Source of the DNA: Chloroflexi bacterium TSY
GTDB lineage: Bacteria > Chloroflexota > Anaerolineae > Caldilineales > Caldilineaceae
Direction of reading: 5' to 3'
Length of the DNA: 41,005 nt
Assembly: GCA_019217005.1 (NCBI GenBank)
Contig: JAHBNG010000134.1
Span: forward strand, 1 to 41,005
The position numbers were made by a program, and so were the translations under genes. This document shows, in pieces, positions 7,593-16,445 of the stretch. A model generated the notes under the pieces. It saw only the letters and a list, made by a program, of their open reading frames with translations, was not told the DNA's origin and did not search any database. Positions within the stretch are counted from its first letter, which is position 1. Each line of letters begins with the position of its first letter.

Positions 7593-8078
7593 TCATCCTG
7601 TTGCTTTGACTCGAATCTCTTCCGGTGTTTCCTCATAGCGGCTTGGGCACTTAAGCAATAGCTCATCTGCTTGAAAGGTCCCATCTGCCAACAATTCACC
7701 TTCAACAATTGCTGATGCCGCACGGTGAAAGTTATCTGGTCGGGGACCATGAAAGACTATGGGTAAGTGATAGCCTAAACCGTCTGCGTCATTCTCGTCA
7801 TGAATCGAGAAACGCAACACAATCTCCTGAGCATTCCAATCTTCGCTCTCTGCTACAACCAGACCATTGACACGCACCCGTTGACCAATGAGCGTTTCAC
7901 TATTGGAGACGACTTCATCTACTGTTCGATAATATGCACCGGTCGTGACTGTTGCATATGCCATGAGAACGACGAGACCAAGAAGCAGAAGCCCTCCAAC
8001 AATAAATTTGGGTTGGATGCTCCTGACCTTTTCTTGGCTTAGATGGGCAGGTATTGTCTGGTTACTCACTTGATTCAT
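7593..8078 (-). CDS. ccmE: Periplasmic heme chaperone CcmE, CxxxY variant
   Basis: CcmE is membrane-anchored and carries heme covalently from the CcmABCD exporter to the ligation machinery. The 161-residue product has an N-terminal transmembrane helix (about 25-46) and an OB-fold with the typical LIGQRVRVNGLVV stretch. The usual heme-binding HxxxY is replaced by Cys144-PSR-Tyr148 (LLKCPSRYEE), the variant known from Desulfovibrio and archaeal CcmE. I chose the ATG at 8078 because GGAGA lies 7 bases upstream and it overlaps the preceding gene's stop by 17 bases; the in-frame upstream ATGs at 8120 would overlap much further. Confidence 0.92.
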   Translation of the reverse strand: MNQVSNQTIPAHLSQEKVRSIQPKFIVGGLLLLGLVVLMAYATVTTGAYYRTVDEVVSNSETLIGQRVRVNGLVVAESEDWNAQEIVLRFSIHDENDADGLGYHLPIVFHGPRPDNFHRAASAIVEGELLADGTFQADELLLKCPSRYEETPEEIRVKATG

Positions 8079-8487
8079 CGAATTCTCCAAGCTCTTCAAA
8101 TTCTTCCCACACAACATCATCGTGCAGAATTGTTAATGCTTTTTCAGCAAGCGGTCCCGGCACCAACACATCCGTTGCAGCTAAGTTGCCCGACGTCAAT
8201 CCGTAAATTGTACCGAGTGCTTCGCCACGAAGGATAGCTGGAATCCCTTCACTTATGAGGCGTCCTTTGACAATTTGGGCTTCCATTTGGTTCATGGCCT
8301 CCCATACAACAACCGGCTCTTGCTCTGAAGTACCACCAGTGGTTGCTCGCGTCTCACTTGTCACTTCTGGATCTGTAGAAGTAGGAGCTGTAGATGCAAC
8401 AGAGCCGTCCCGATTGTGGCGAACTCTTTTCCCAATCAATCCAGATATTCGATCTACATAAGTCGTCATATCATTTGCCCAAGACAC
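8062..8487 (-). CDS. DUF2007-type putative signal-transducing protein
   Basis: The 141-residue protein has a low-complexity Ser/Thr-rich region (about 28-55) and then a DUF2007-like domain (VVVWEAMNQMEAQIVKGRLISEGIPAILRGE...DVLVPGPLAEKALTIL). This small GlnB-like ferredoxin-fold domain is of unknown function. The tail is acidic. A GTG start at 8487 is used; an ATG at 8469 is also possible. It overlaps the ccmE start, so they are probably translationally coupled, although a role in cytochrome maturation is not established. Confidence 0.75.
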   Translation of the reverse strand: MSWANDMTTYVDRISGLIGKRVRHNRDGSVASTAPTSTDPEVTSETRATTGGTSEQEPVVVWEAMNQMEAQIVKGRLISEGIPAILRGEALGTIYGLTSGNLAATDVLVPGPLAEKALTILHDDVVWEEFEELGEFDESSE

Positions 8488-8551
8488 TTCTTACTACGTT
8501 TCATGTTACATCCATTCTAGAAATACGGTTAAGGACCTTCTGTAAGGCCGA

Positions 8552-8911
8552 TCACTCTTCTTTAGATACCCAGGATTTGGGCAGACAAAACAGTCCATCA
8601 GACCCACGTGGGAACTCCACAACATCGATAACCGCATCCAAGTTAAGCGGTCCGTAAATGTGCGGAAAAATGGTTGAGTCAGCCTCTTCCCACTTTACCT
8701 GGGCAACAACTTTGGATTCGTCGATGCATAAAACCACAAACGGGGAGGGATTGGAACGATAATTTGCATCGGCAACGAGAACCAACAACTCCCGTTCACC
8801 AGTGCAATGAATGAATCCTTCTGTCCGAAGGGTGTCACCTCGGTATGGTTCGTGCGGATTCTGTTCTTGCCAATTAGAAAGGGGCAAGATATGGTAGATA
8901 TATTCACTCAT
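8552..8911 (-). CDS. DUF952 family protein
   Basis: The 119-residue protein starts at the ATG of MSEYIYHILPLSNW and shows DUF952 hallmarks: GFIHCTG near residue 45, LLVLVADANY, and FPHIYGPLNLDAVIDVVEF near the C-terminus. The family is widespread, small and cytoplasmic, with no firmly known reaction. A longer frame reaches 9001, but its extension covers the hairpin at 8961-8996 and does not look like protein. It lies 64 bp before the DUF2007 gene on the same strand. Confidence 0.85.
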   Translation of the reverse strand: MSEYIYHILPLSNWQEQNPHEPYRGDTLRTEGFIHCTGERELLVLVADANYRSNPSPFVVLCIDESKVVAQVKWEEADSTIFPHIYGPLNLDAVIDVVEFPRGSDGLFCLPKSWVSKEE

Positions 8912-8960
8912 AGAGACGCTCTGGAAAAGACTACACTCTTTCGTTTTAGAGGGAGTGAGA

Positions 8961-8996
8961 ATTGGTGATCGGTTTTCCCGATCCTCTATCACCAAT
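8961..8996 (-). terminator. Strong hairpin after the DUF4399-cytochrome gene
   Basis: ATTGGTGATCGG pairs with CCGATC and ATCACCAAT, giving a long stem with a small internal bulge. It sits downstream of the 9081-10862 gene. The T-tract is weak, so it could be a terminator or an RNA-processing hairpin. Confidence 0.45.
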
Positions 8997-9080
8997 CCCA
9001 AAACTCCGATTTTGAAGCGAAGTTCAGCATAATCCTGCTAATCCTATCTTATCGGTGACTCAATTTTTTCTAGAATCGCC

Positions 9081-10862
9081 TTATTGCGTACGATTGGGAT
9101 CGAGCATCCACTTAACCATGAGCCGGATCTCTTCCTCGCTCATTTGCTCCTGATAAGTTTGTATCATCACATTCTCAACGTAACCTTCAACGACGTAGGC
9201 ATTGGGTTCAACGATACTTGTATAAACATATTCTTCAGCACTTTGACCTTCTACCCGCTCCCCTGCTCGTTCATGTAAGTTGCCCTGATGTGGTCCCACA
9301 GGCCCTCGATTGGATTCAGTTTGCGCTTCGTCTATATTGTGGCATCCAGAACATCCAAGGCTGACCCACAACACCTGTGGTTCACGAGGAGTCGAAGCCT
9401 CATCGGTGTCTTCTGTGGCGTCATCCTGCTCGTCCATTGCTTCCTCTGCTGCATCTCCATCCTCTGCGTCATTATCATCTTGTTGACCGTCATCGGGCTC
9501 AGTTGCCTCGCCATCATTGTTCGATTCGGCTGAAGTGTCTGGCTCACCTGCTGCCGAGCCATCTACAGTAATCGTAATCTCATCCTGATATTGTGCCCCA
9601 TCTAGTGCAATATGAGCGCCATTCGCCATCTGAAGCCGCAGAGTATGTTCACCAGGCTCAAGCGTCAATTCGGTTGTCAGTTGGCCCCCTCCAAAATGAA
9701 GATGCTGCTCATCATTGACAATCACCTCTCCGGGTTCCACAAAATCTGTATCAACCAGGATGTGCATATGACCACCCTCTGTCCGCAGAACAGCGCCGGA
9801 CGATTCTACGAAAAGTCCCGCTGCTGTCATCTGCACATTGAACGTTGGTGATACCGTGCTTCCATCCTGTGGCTCCACAAAGCGCACTTGTTCGGCTGGT
9901 GCCTCTTCCTCGACAACGACCCGGATTTCATCCCGATACTGCTCCCCATCTAGCGCAATGTGGGCACCATCCGCCATTTGCAATCGTAGAATGTGTTCGC
10001 CTGGCTCCAAGTTCAAAGTCGTGGTCGTTTGTCCACCCCCAAAATGCAGATGTTGTTCATCGTTGATAATTACTTCACCCGGATCTACAAAATCAGTGTT
10101 AACCAGAATGTGCATGTGACCGGCGTTTTCATGGATGTCGCCTGATGGCTCGACAACCAATCCTGTTGCAGCCATAACCACCATGAACTCTGGCGGAACG
10201 GTTGCACCATCGCGTGGCTGAGCAAATGCTACAGACTGTTCTGGAGCACTGTCCTTTACGCTCACAACGATCTCGTCTCGATACTGTTCCCCTTCAAGTG
10301 CTCGATGGGCCCCATCCGCAAATTGCAAACGCAATGTGTGAGATCCTGGCGATAGAATCAGCTCTGTCTCGACCGAACCATCACCGAAGTGCAGATGTTG
10401 TTCATCATTGATAATCACTTCACCCGGTTCTACAAAATCCGTATCAACCAAAATATGAAAATGACCAGATCCTTCGACAACTTCGCCAGCTGGAGCAATC
10501 ACTAATCCCTCGAAACCCATCACGACTGTCGACGTGATGGGCACAACAGCATTGTTGGTTGGCTGTCGGAAATAAACTCGTGGAGCAACTTCTGTATCGT
10601 CGGTTTCGCCATCTTCAGTTTCTGAAACAGTCGCAGGTGTCTCTTCAGGTGTTGGAGATGCTTCCAGCGTCGCCGTCGCCACTGGGATTGGGGTATGAGT
10701 GGCTGGCTCAGCTTCAGCGATATCGACAGGTGGCAATGTTGGGACAAGTGTCGGAGTTGGGTTGGTTTCCTGTTCATCAGAACCGCAGGCTCCTAAAACA
10801 AACAAAGTAGTGAGCAAAATGAGTGCAAGCATGAAGCGAAAATCGAAGGATCGAGAATGCAT
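9081..10862 (-). CDS. Lipoprotein with three DUF4399 repeats and a C-terminal cytochrome c
   Basis: The 593-residue product has a lipoprotein signal with lipobox LGAC (Cys26) and a Pro/Thr-rich spacer. Three tandem DUF4399 domains follow (about 95-202, 210-318, 326-433), each with the conserved GHxHILVxTDFVxPGEVIxNDEQHLHFG core. Then comes a very acidic linker (about 437-490) and a cytochrome c domain with CSGCH at 504-508 and candidate axial methionines at about 564 or 576. It should be anchored outside the cell membrane and carry one covalent heme. The His-rich DUF4399 cores suggest metal or ligand binding, but that is inference. It may be a client of the neighbouring Ccm system. Confidence 0.88.
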   Translation of the reverse strand: MHSRSFDFRFMLALILLTTLFVLGACGSDEQETNPTPTLVPTLPPVDIAEAEPATHTPIPVATATLEASPTPEETPATVSETEDGETDDTEVAPRVYFRQPTNNAVVPITSTVVMGFEGLVIAPAGEVVEGSGHFHILVDTDFVEPGEVIINDEQHLHFGDGSVETELILSPGSHTLRLQFADGAHRALEGEQYRDEIVVSVKDSAPEQSVAFAQPRDGATVPPEFMVVMAATGLVVEPSGDIHENAGHMHILVNTDFVDPGEVIINDEQHLHFGGGQTTTTLNLEPGEHILRLQMADGAHIALDGEQYRDEIRVVVEEEAPAEQVRFVEPQDGSTVSPTFNVQMTAAGLFVESSGAVLRTEGGHMHILVDTDFVEPGEVIVNDEQHLHFGGGQLTTELTLEPGEHTLRLQMANGAHIALDGAQYQDEITITVDGSAAGEPDTSAESNNDGEATEPDDGQQDDNDAEDGDAAEEAMDEQDDATEDTDEASTPREPQVLWVSLGCSGCHNIDEAQTESNRGPVGPHQGNLHERAGERVEGQSAEEYVYTSIVEPNAYVVEGYVENVMIQTYQEQMSEEEIRLMVKWMLDPNRTQ

Positions 10863-10913
10863 GAGTTTTATTAGCTTCCTTGTTTATTTTTTTGTTTCCT
10901 TCTTTGTTTATTT

Positions 10914-11531
10914 CTATTGCAAAAATGGATTGGATTTGCGTTCAAAACCGATTTGTGTAGCTGGACCATGGCCAGGATAGATAATATAATCATCAGGCAA
11001 TGTCATCAACTGCTCACCAATGCTGCGCAACAATGTAGGACCATCTGCTCCAGGCAAATCATAACGTCCGATGCTTCCCTTAAAAAGAGTATCTCCACCA
11101 AAAACGTGCTTTCCTGTATGGTCGATAAAGACCACATGTCCTGGTGCATGTCCTGGTGTAAAACGCACTTCTAGTTTCTCTTCACCAAAAACAATCGTCT
11201 GACCATGTTCCAAATAATGGTCTGGTTCATCAATCGGATCTGTATACGAATCGAGCCAAAGTCGAACACGCGTTGGTGCATCACGTAAAACGGGTAGATC
11301 TTCCTTATGAAGATAGAAGGGCGCCCCAGTCGCGGCCTTGACGTCATTGACAGCCAAAACATGATCAAAATGAGCGTGCGTGTTGATAATCTTCTCAATC
11401 GTTAAACCCATCTCATCAATGAGATTGAGAATCGAACGAGCATCGTCACCGGGATCAATCACAACACCGCGGTGTGTTTTTTCACAGCCGACAATATAAC
11501 AATTTTCTTGTAAGACCTTATTTTTGCGCAA
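10914..11531 (-). pseudogene. MBL-fold hydrolase (glyoxalase II-like), 5' end displaced by an IS
   Basis: The metallo-beta-lactamase fold is clear: THAHFDH zinc motif, GHAPGHVVF, GGDTLFKGSIGRYD and a terminal YPGHGPAT. Such proteins hydrolyse thioesters or related substrates. The normal start is missing: an IS1380-like element entered at 11511-11515. Joining the flanks restores MIAKGLTVGLLQENCYIVG with an ATG at 13122, exactly the N-terminus expected of the family. In the present arrangement translation would need the TTG at 11531 inside the IS end, giving 205 residues that lack only about the first ten. It could still be expressed, so pseudogene status is not certain. Confidence 0.85.
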
Positions 11532-11569
11532 CGAGAGCGTGATTCTATTCGTTCATGCAACTAGAGGGG

Positions 11570-12947
11570 GTTTCTAATCGGCCTCTAGATAGGATTTCAA
11601 GCAAATCAGAAGGTCACGAGAATAAGGATGTGAACTTAGCAGGTCAATCCGTGAAAGTGAGCCGTTCTGAAAAGAGAGAAAACCAGGTATTTATAATAGA
11701 TCTCGAACAATTCGTTTCTGCCGGAAAGGTTCAAATCTAGTATCCACGAGAGCTTGCTGATGGAAATGGCCTATCAAATTATGCGCCAAATCAGCCAAAA
11801 GGATAAGAGATTTTTGAGCTAGAAATAGGGTCTTGCGACGAGAAGCTAAGTGTAACCCCATTTTATCATTACGGAATTGTTCGATTTCAGCCGCACCTCG
11901 ATTGTCATAATATGAAATGAAGTGACGCTTGGATGGCAATTTGATGGTCGAAATGTAGTAACTGACACAAATTTGGGGTGGTTCAAAATTAGGTTTACAC
12001 TTTTGATATATAGACAAAAATCTATATGAGACCGTTTTCTCTCTGAGAACCGGCGAAATCAGAGAATATAAACGTTCTTTCTGTTTCTAAAAGTGTAAAC
12101 CTATCTATCCAGCTAAAATGAACCACCCCAAATTTGCTCGTTTTTCACTCTTTTTTTGAGAAAAATGCGTACAGGGCGATTAAACTTGATAGGGATGGAA
12201 TTTCAGCCAGAAAGACGTCACCGCAAGGATCCCATCGAGTCACCTGTTGCGCCCACAGATGGGCACGACGGTTGGAGTTGCCCTTCATCATAAATTGATA
12301 GTTGCGGTTGAGCAGCCACCGAATATTTTCTTCACTACCTGCACCGCCATCGGTGCGCCAGACGACTCGCTCGCGTTTTTCTCGTCTAACTCTAATGAAC
12401 TTTCCGTGGCAAGCACGGCTGGCTGAAACGATGGAGCTGTATGCTGACTCCTGGATAGAGGTCTGACCAAACCGTTTCATGGTATTTAACCGAACTTACA
12501 CGGACCAATTGGCGTCCCGTTGCGTTTTTTTGCCGCTAAAATAGCCTTTTTGACTTTTCTGTAATCGTGGTTGTGTATTTGGCTTAGAGGCTTGCAGATT
12601 TCGCTGACCACACTCTCTAATTGACCGATATTCATTAGAGTTAGGGCGTCTAATGTACGAGACATATTTGATTGCTCACTAAGCTGCTCCATCCCATAAA
12701 TTTTCGCAAGGAGTCTTTCTGGTCTGACCTTTGTATTGAACTCAGTCAGCGTTGCGCAACCACATAATATGCTAACCAGCACCTGTTCCAACTTACTTGC
12801 TGGTGTATATTCATACGTTTTGACCGGTATTTCGATCTTCTTCAACGCAGTTAGCACTTTCTCTTGATGGTAGTGTGCCAGCAACGCAGCTAATGGTGCA
12901 TACTGAGTATTGCTGATCTCGTTCGTTAGTCCGAATTCTATTGCCAT
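11570..12947 (-). pseudogene. IS1380-like DDE transposase, frameshifted and interrupted
   Basis: The N-terminal piece (12486-12947) begins MAIEFGLTNEISNTQY with a strong AAGGAGG upstream. The middle (within 12145-12480) has KRERVVWRTDGGAGSEENIRWLL, the second-Asp region of this transposase group. The C-terminal piece (about 11691-11970) has YDNRGAAEIEQFRNDKMGLHL and DLAHNLIGHFHQQAL, typical of the family's end. The pieces lie in different frames with at least two shifts, a premature stop after IVRDLL, and the MITE between middle and end. It cannot make an intact enzyme. Confidence 0.75.
11975..12129. mobile_element. MITE family A, identical copy inside the IS1380-like transposase
   Basis: The 155-bp sequence is identical to those at 16554-16708 (inverted) and 40336-40490. 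Flanks share AAATTT directly (11969-11974 and 12130-12135); the full 8-bp duplication seen at other copies is not intact, perhaps through a 2-bp loss at the left junction. It is younger than the IS it sits in. Confidence 0.88.
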
Positions 12948-13089
12948 GAATGCCTCCTTGGATCGGGTATCTCTAATGAATTTCTTTGAGGCTATCCTTT
13001 TTTCGGCATTTTGACGAATTTGATCGAATAGAATCAGGCTCTTATTGCGTCAACGAATAGAATTCCCTTCCCGTTGCGCAAAAATAAGG

Positions 13090-13192
13090 TAAGAGACCAA
13101 CAGTTAATCCTTTAGCAATCATGCTGCTTATGCTATCGCAATCATTGTACTCTGTCAAACCATCTCAGGCATTTGGGTGATCGTTCAACAGG
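13090..13192 (-). promoter_or_regulatory. Displaced start and possible promoter of the MBL-hydrolase gene
   Basis: On the minus strand the ATG at 13122 begins ATG ATT GCT AAA GGA TTA ACT, the orphaned first codons of the interrupted gene. Upstream is TTGACA (13158-13153) and, after 17 bases, TAGCAT (13135-13130), a plausible sigma70-type promoter with a very short leader. It now drives into the IS1380-like element. Confidence 0.5.
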
Positions 13193-13272
13193 CAGTGCAT
13201 CCCAAAGAGTGTAAATGGAGCTCGTTTAGTCAGCGAGCCTACTCTATTGACACCCTTTGCGGGACACACTTA
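13193..13272. repeat. Family B palindromic element, diverged copy 3
   Basis: It reads AGTGCATCCCAAAGAGTGTA at the left and CACCCTTTGCGGGACACACT at the right, an eroded version of the family B arms. It lies upstream of the displaced MBL-hydrolase start. Confidence 0.65.
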
Positions 13273-13360
13273 CTAACCTGCCAAAAATGAATAACCAGTA
13301 GCTAGTGACAAATTTATCCATGCATATGCTAATTGGTGTATAATACACTTTTTATAGTAT

Positions 13361-14863
13361 CTTTACTTTCTGGTAAAGGCTTGAGTGACAAAGGGCAAAC
13401 CGAAAGGGGCGGAAAAAAGAATCCACCCTGAAAAAACGGGATAAAATGTAAAAATAGTGCTCGGCTAGTTTAAGCAGCGGCATTGAGGCGGCGATGAGCG
13501 AGAACGCCTTTAGGGAAATGGTGTGAAACCGAGGCCTTTTTCCGAAAGTCAGGGTCGAGTTGGTCAGGAGTTGGAAAAAGAGCACTCGAGAGAACACGGC
13601 GCAGCCTGCCGGGAGTGGATTGAGGCTCTCGATCCCAGTAGCCAGTCGGTATGGGAGGAAGAGAAGCGGCTAAATGGGAAAGAAGATTGCCAGCAAGCAG
13701 CCCCAGTTCAGGTAAGCGGAAACAAGCCTCATCGGCATGAACAAATTGACGATGTAAGCCAATCATCTGCTTGGAAGCCAAGGGGGGATGTTCAACAGGC
13801 CAGCGTTCCAGGTAGACAAGATAAATGGTTTCAGGCTGCAAAGTCATAACGGTCGCCAAAACCAAAGGTGTGTTGTAGGCCGGATCCTGAATGACGTAAA
13901 TCGAGTAGGTACGGTTGGCTGTATCCACCTTGGTTGTTCTGGGGACGAGATTGTGCCATGCTTGATAGCAAATCAGGCGACCACTATAGAGAAAGCGACC
14001 AGACGAGTCCGGAGTTGTAGCCTCGAGTCGCTTTCCCTTATAGCTGCGAGAGAGCGGACGCACAATATCACCATATTCAGGTGGTCTGCCTTTTTTCTTT
14101 GCGTTTGGGGAACTCATTGCGGCGCACTGTGCAGTTAATGGCTTCCCGCAGGACAAATCGGTCTATGCCGCTTTCTAGCATTTCTCTGATTGTAAACCCG
14201 GCATCGACCACCGCCACTTCGTCTGACTCCAGTGATTTCTTCGTCTCTGTCAGCAGCTTTTTCCGAAACTCACTTTCCTTTGTTCCAACCGTGCATCTCA
14301 TGATTGCCTTGAGCAGTGGCACTCGCTTCCCGCCTATCTCCCCCGAGCTTATCATCACTCCAAAGATGAGCGGGCAATGCCCGACGAGCCGTTGAGTTAT
14401 AGAGTCGGTTCACTTTCCCTTGCAGCTTCGGTCGCCAGAACCCTGTGATATCTATGCTTTTCACTCGGTACCCTTCTAACTTTTTTGCCTCCCATTCCCC
14501 TTTCCACTCCACTTCTTCTTGCCACGACCCCAGCAGACTTGTGATATCCCATGATCCATATCGAAAGCTCCACCAGCTTCGCCGGAGCTCCTCATCTTCA
14601 AACCCGCTTTCTTTCAATGCGCTATGGATTGCTCCTCGACTTTTCAGAAACGACCCATTCAGCATTGCCCACATCAGACGCATTACATTTACGTTTGTTC
14701 CCATCGGCGTTACTTGCAATACATTCATCAGTACTGCTATAGTTATTTCTGGCGCGGTTAGCATTCCTTCCTCCTTTTTGGGTTCTCTACCTTTAGGATG
14801 AACTGCTAACCGCTTTTTGTCACATTTCTCATCTCATCTCTTTTCTTTTACCAGAAAGTAAAG
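13361..14863 (-). mobile_element. Unassigned insertion sequence (1503 bp) with 6-bp target duplication
   Basis: The ends are perfect 17-bp inverted repeats, CTTTACTTTCTGGTAAA. Direct repeats tagtat flank it at 13355-13360 and 14864-14869. It contains one transposase gene split over three frames. A TATAAT-like hexamer at 13339-13344 lies just outside its left end. Confidence 0.8.
13470..14764 (-). pseudogene. DDE-type transposase, frameshifted (family not assigned)
   Basis: Translation starts at ATG 14764 (MLTAPEITIAVLMNVLQ) with GGAGG a few bases upstream. The frame runs to YRVKSIDITGFWRPKLQGK, which probably holds the first catalytic Asp. It then shifts near 14350 to KRVPLLKAIMRCTVG...VAVVDAGFTIREML, and again near 14090 to the C-terminal part with YLVYLERWPVEHPPLASKQMIGLHRQFV and PPIPTGYWDREPQSTPGRLRR. 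Similar C-termini are common in Chloroflexota transposases, but I cannot name the IS family. Two frameshifts make it inactive unless they are sequence errors. Confidence 0.7.
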
Positions 14864-15089
14864 TAGTATAGGAAAGTATAAAAATCGACCCCGAAATATG
14901 GCCCCATTCTGGCTGTGGATGCTACGCATCTGTAACCAAACACGAAGTGCTGGCTTCGACCTAGCTGACGGCTGATTAGCTGAAAGCTTTTTTTATGCAA
15001 CTGAAATATCCTCATTAAAATTACATGTCTGGTGACAGAATCAATCAAGGGCCAACCGACATGCTGCCCTTACCCATGCCTTATCGCTT
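14864..15089. other. Intergenic region with a decayed palindrome
   Basis: No gene is seen. The part 14903-14950 (CATTCTG...GATGCTACGCATCTG...CCAAACA) resembles the centre of the 40638-40704 palindrome and looks like a degraded relative. A small hairpin with T-tract (AGCTGAAAGCTTTTTTT) lies near 14978-14994. Confidence 0.4.
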
Positions 15090-16445
15090 ATGATGTTTAG
15101 TGCTCAAAGGCTGCGTAGTTCCATGCGTTTTATGCATGGCAATATCCTCATCTTGTCAATTACAAATCTACTTGGCAACTTTAGCCGTGCATTGGTCTTT
15201 CCTTATGCTTCTCTCTACATTTTGGCGTTGGACGGTGACGCCACAAAAGTTGGATTGATCAATGCATTGGCCCCACTCATCGGCCTGTTTCTTTTTCCCG
15301 TTGCAGGATATATTGCCGATTATGCTGGGAGAGTCAAAATCATTGCGCTCTCCAATTATCTTTCTGCCGCTGTCATTCTCCTTTTTGTCCTTGCCCCCAG
15401 CTGGCAATGGATTGCCGTGGCAATGCTCTTGCGCGGCGTTGTCACATTGCAATTTCCGGCCCGCTCTGCCATGATAGCTGATTCATTGTCCCCCGAAGAG
15501 CGCGGCAAAGGGTTGGGCGCAATGAATACGATTGCGAGTGTTCTTTCGATTTTTGCCCCGTGGATCGCAGGGACGATTGTGCAGATATATGGACCCAATT
15601 GGGGGATTCGGGGTCTCTATTTTGCGATGATGGTTCTCTATCTTGTTTCTGCCATCATCAATCACCTCTTTCTGACTGAGACCGCCCCAGATTCTCAAAC
15701 GAGTAAAGCATCAAATCATTTATCTCAAACGACCACCAATCAAACTGCCACCAAACAGTTGGTATTTGCCGATCTTGTTGGTGCGTTTTGGGATGCATAT
15801 AGAGGTATCTTTGGACTTCTGCGTCAACTGCCACGTTCGATCACAGCCTTAACTTGGGTACTGATCTTAAGTTTTATGACCAACGGGGTCATCAGCGCCT
15901 TTTGGGTCGTCTACGCAATTGAGGAGATAGGTTTACAGCCCGCCGCGTGGGGTTTTATTCTTCTCGTTGAAGCTCTCTTGCGCAATCTTCTTTTTATTCC
16001 CGGAGGACTGATTGTCGATCGACTGGGTCGAACCAGTTCACTCTTGGCAGCATTGGTGCTTGCACTTTTGGTGATGCCGCTCTTTATCCTTGTGCATAGT
16101 TATATAGCTGTCTTGATGATTCGCATTGCCATTGCAGTCGTCCATGTCTTAATCATTCCCGCCTCGACTGCCCTGATTGCCGACTCTGTTCCGCGCTCGA
16201 TGCGGGGGCGCGTCATGGCAGCAATTGGTCAAGGCGGTATCATGATCGGAGCCGCTGGTGGTGGCACAGGTGGACCAGCCATGGGGTATTTGATCACGCT
16301 CCCGCTCATGGCGGCTTCATTTCTGGGTGGGTATTTATACACCGCCAATCCGATCTATCCTTGGCTGTTCGCCTTCGTTGCCATGATCCTTTGCGTGGCG
16401 TTGACGATTTTGTTTATCCGCGATCCACAAAGCGCTGAAGTTTAG
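15090..16445 (+). CDS. Major facilitator superfamily transporter
   Basis: The 451-residue protein has twelve predicted membrane helices in two halves separated by a hydrophilic loop (about 195-230, TAPDSQTSKASNHLSQ). The MFS loop 2-3 motif appears as GYIADYAGRVKII and its second-half counterpart as GLIVDRLGRTSS. The substrate is not evident. An internal start at MRFMHGN (15123) is possible. The stop codon lies in the 8 bases next to a family B element, so the 3' end was nearly hit by that insertion. Confidence 0.88.
   Translation: MMFSAQRLRSSMRFMHGNILILSITNLLGNFSRALVFPYASLYILALDGDATKVGLINALAPLIGLFLFPVAGYIADYAGRVKIIALSNYLSAAVILLFVLAPSWQWIAVAMLLRGVVTLQFPARSAMIADSLSPEERGKGLGAMNTIASVLSIFAPWIAGTIVQIYGPNWGIRGLYFAMMVLYLVSAIINHLFLTETAPDSQTSKASNHLSQTTTNQTATKQLVFADLVGAFWDAYRGIFGLLRQLPRSITALTWVLILSFMTNGVISAFWVVYAIEEIGLQPAAWGFILLVEALLRNLLFIPGGLIVDRLGRTSSLLAALVLALLVMPLFILVHSYIAVLMIRIAIAVVHVLIIPASTALIADSVPRSMRGRVMAAIGQGGIMIGAAGGGTGGPAMGYLITLPLMAASFLGGYLYTANPIYPWLFAFVAMILCVALTILFIRDPQSAEV

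Larger units (their letters stand above)
11516..13089 (-). mobile_element. IS1380-like insertion sequence, decayed, with nested MITE A
   Basis: The ends are inverted repeats beginning CCTTATTTTTGCGCAACG and continuing imperfectly to ATTCTATTCGTT. A 5-bp duplication, taaga, is present at 11511-11515 and 13090-13094. Both the CC-ended repeats and the short duplication fit the IS1380 family, as does the transposase sequence. It interrupts the MBL-hydrolase gene and is itself interrupted by MITE A at 11975-12129. Confidence 0.8.

Noticed and set aside
8912..9001. N-terminal extension of the DUF952 protein
   Set aside because: The extension covers a strong hairpin and the family's conserved N-terminus begins at MSEYIYHI.
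11691..12017. A 108-codon minus-strand frame starting within MITE A
   Set aside because: Its first 20 or so residues come from the MITE and the rest is the C-terminal part of the interrupted IS1380-like transposase.
13523..14138. Open frames on the plus strand across the 13361-14863 IS
   Set aside because: They lie opposite the transposase, lack recognisable domains and start signals, and are antisense shadows.
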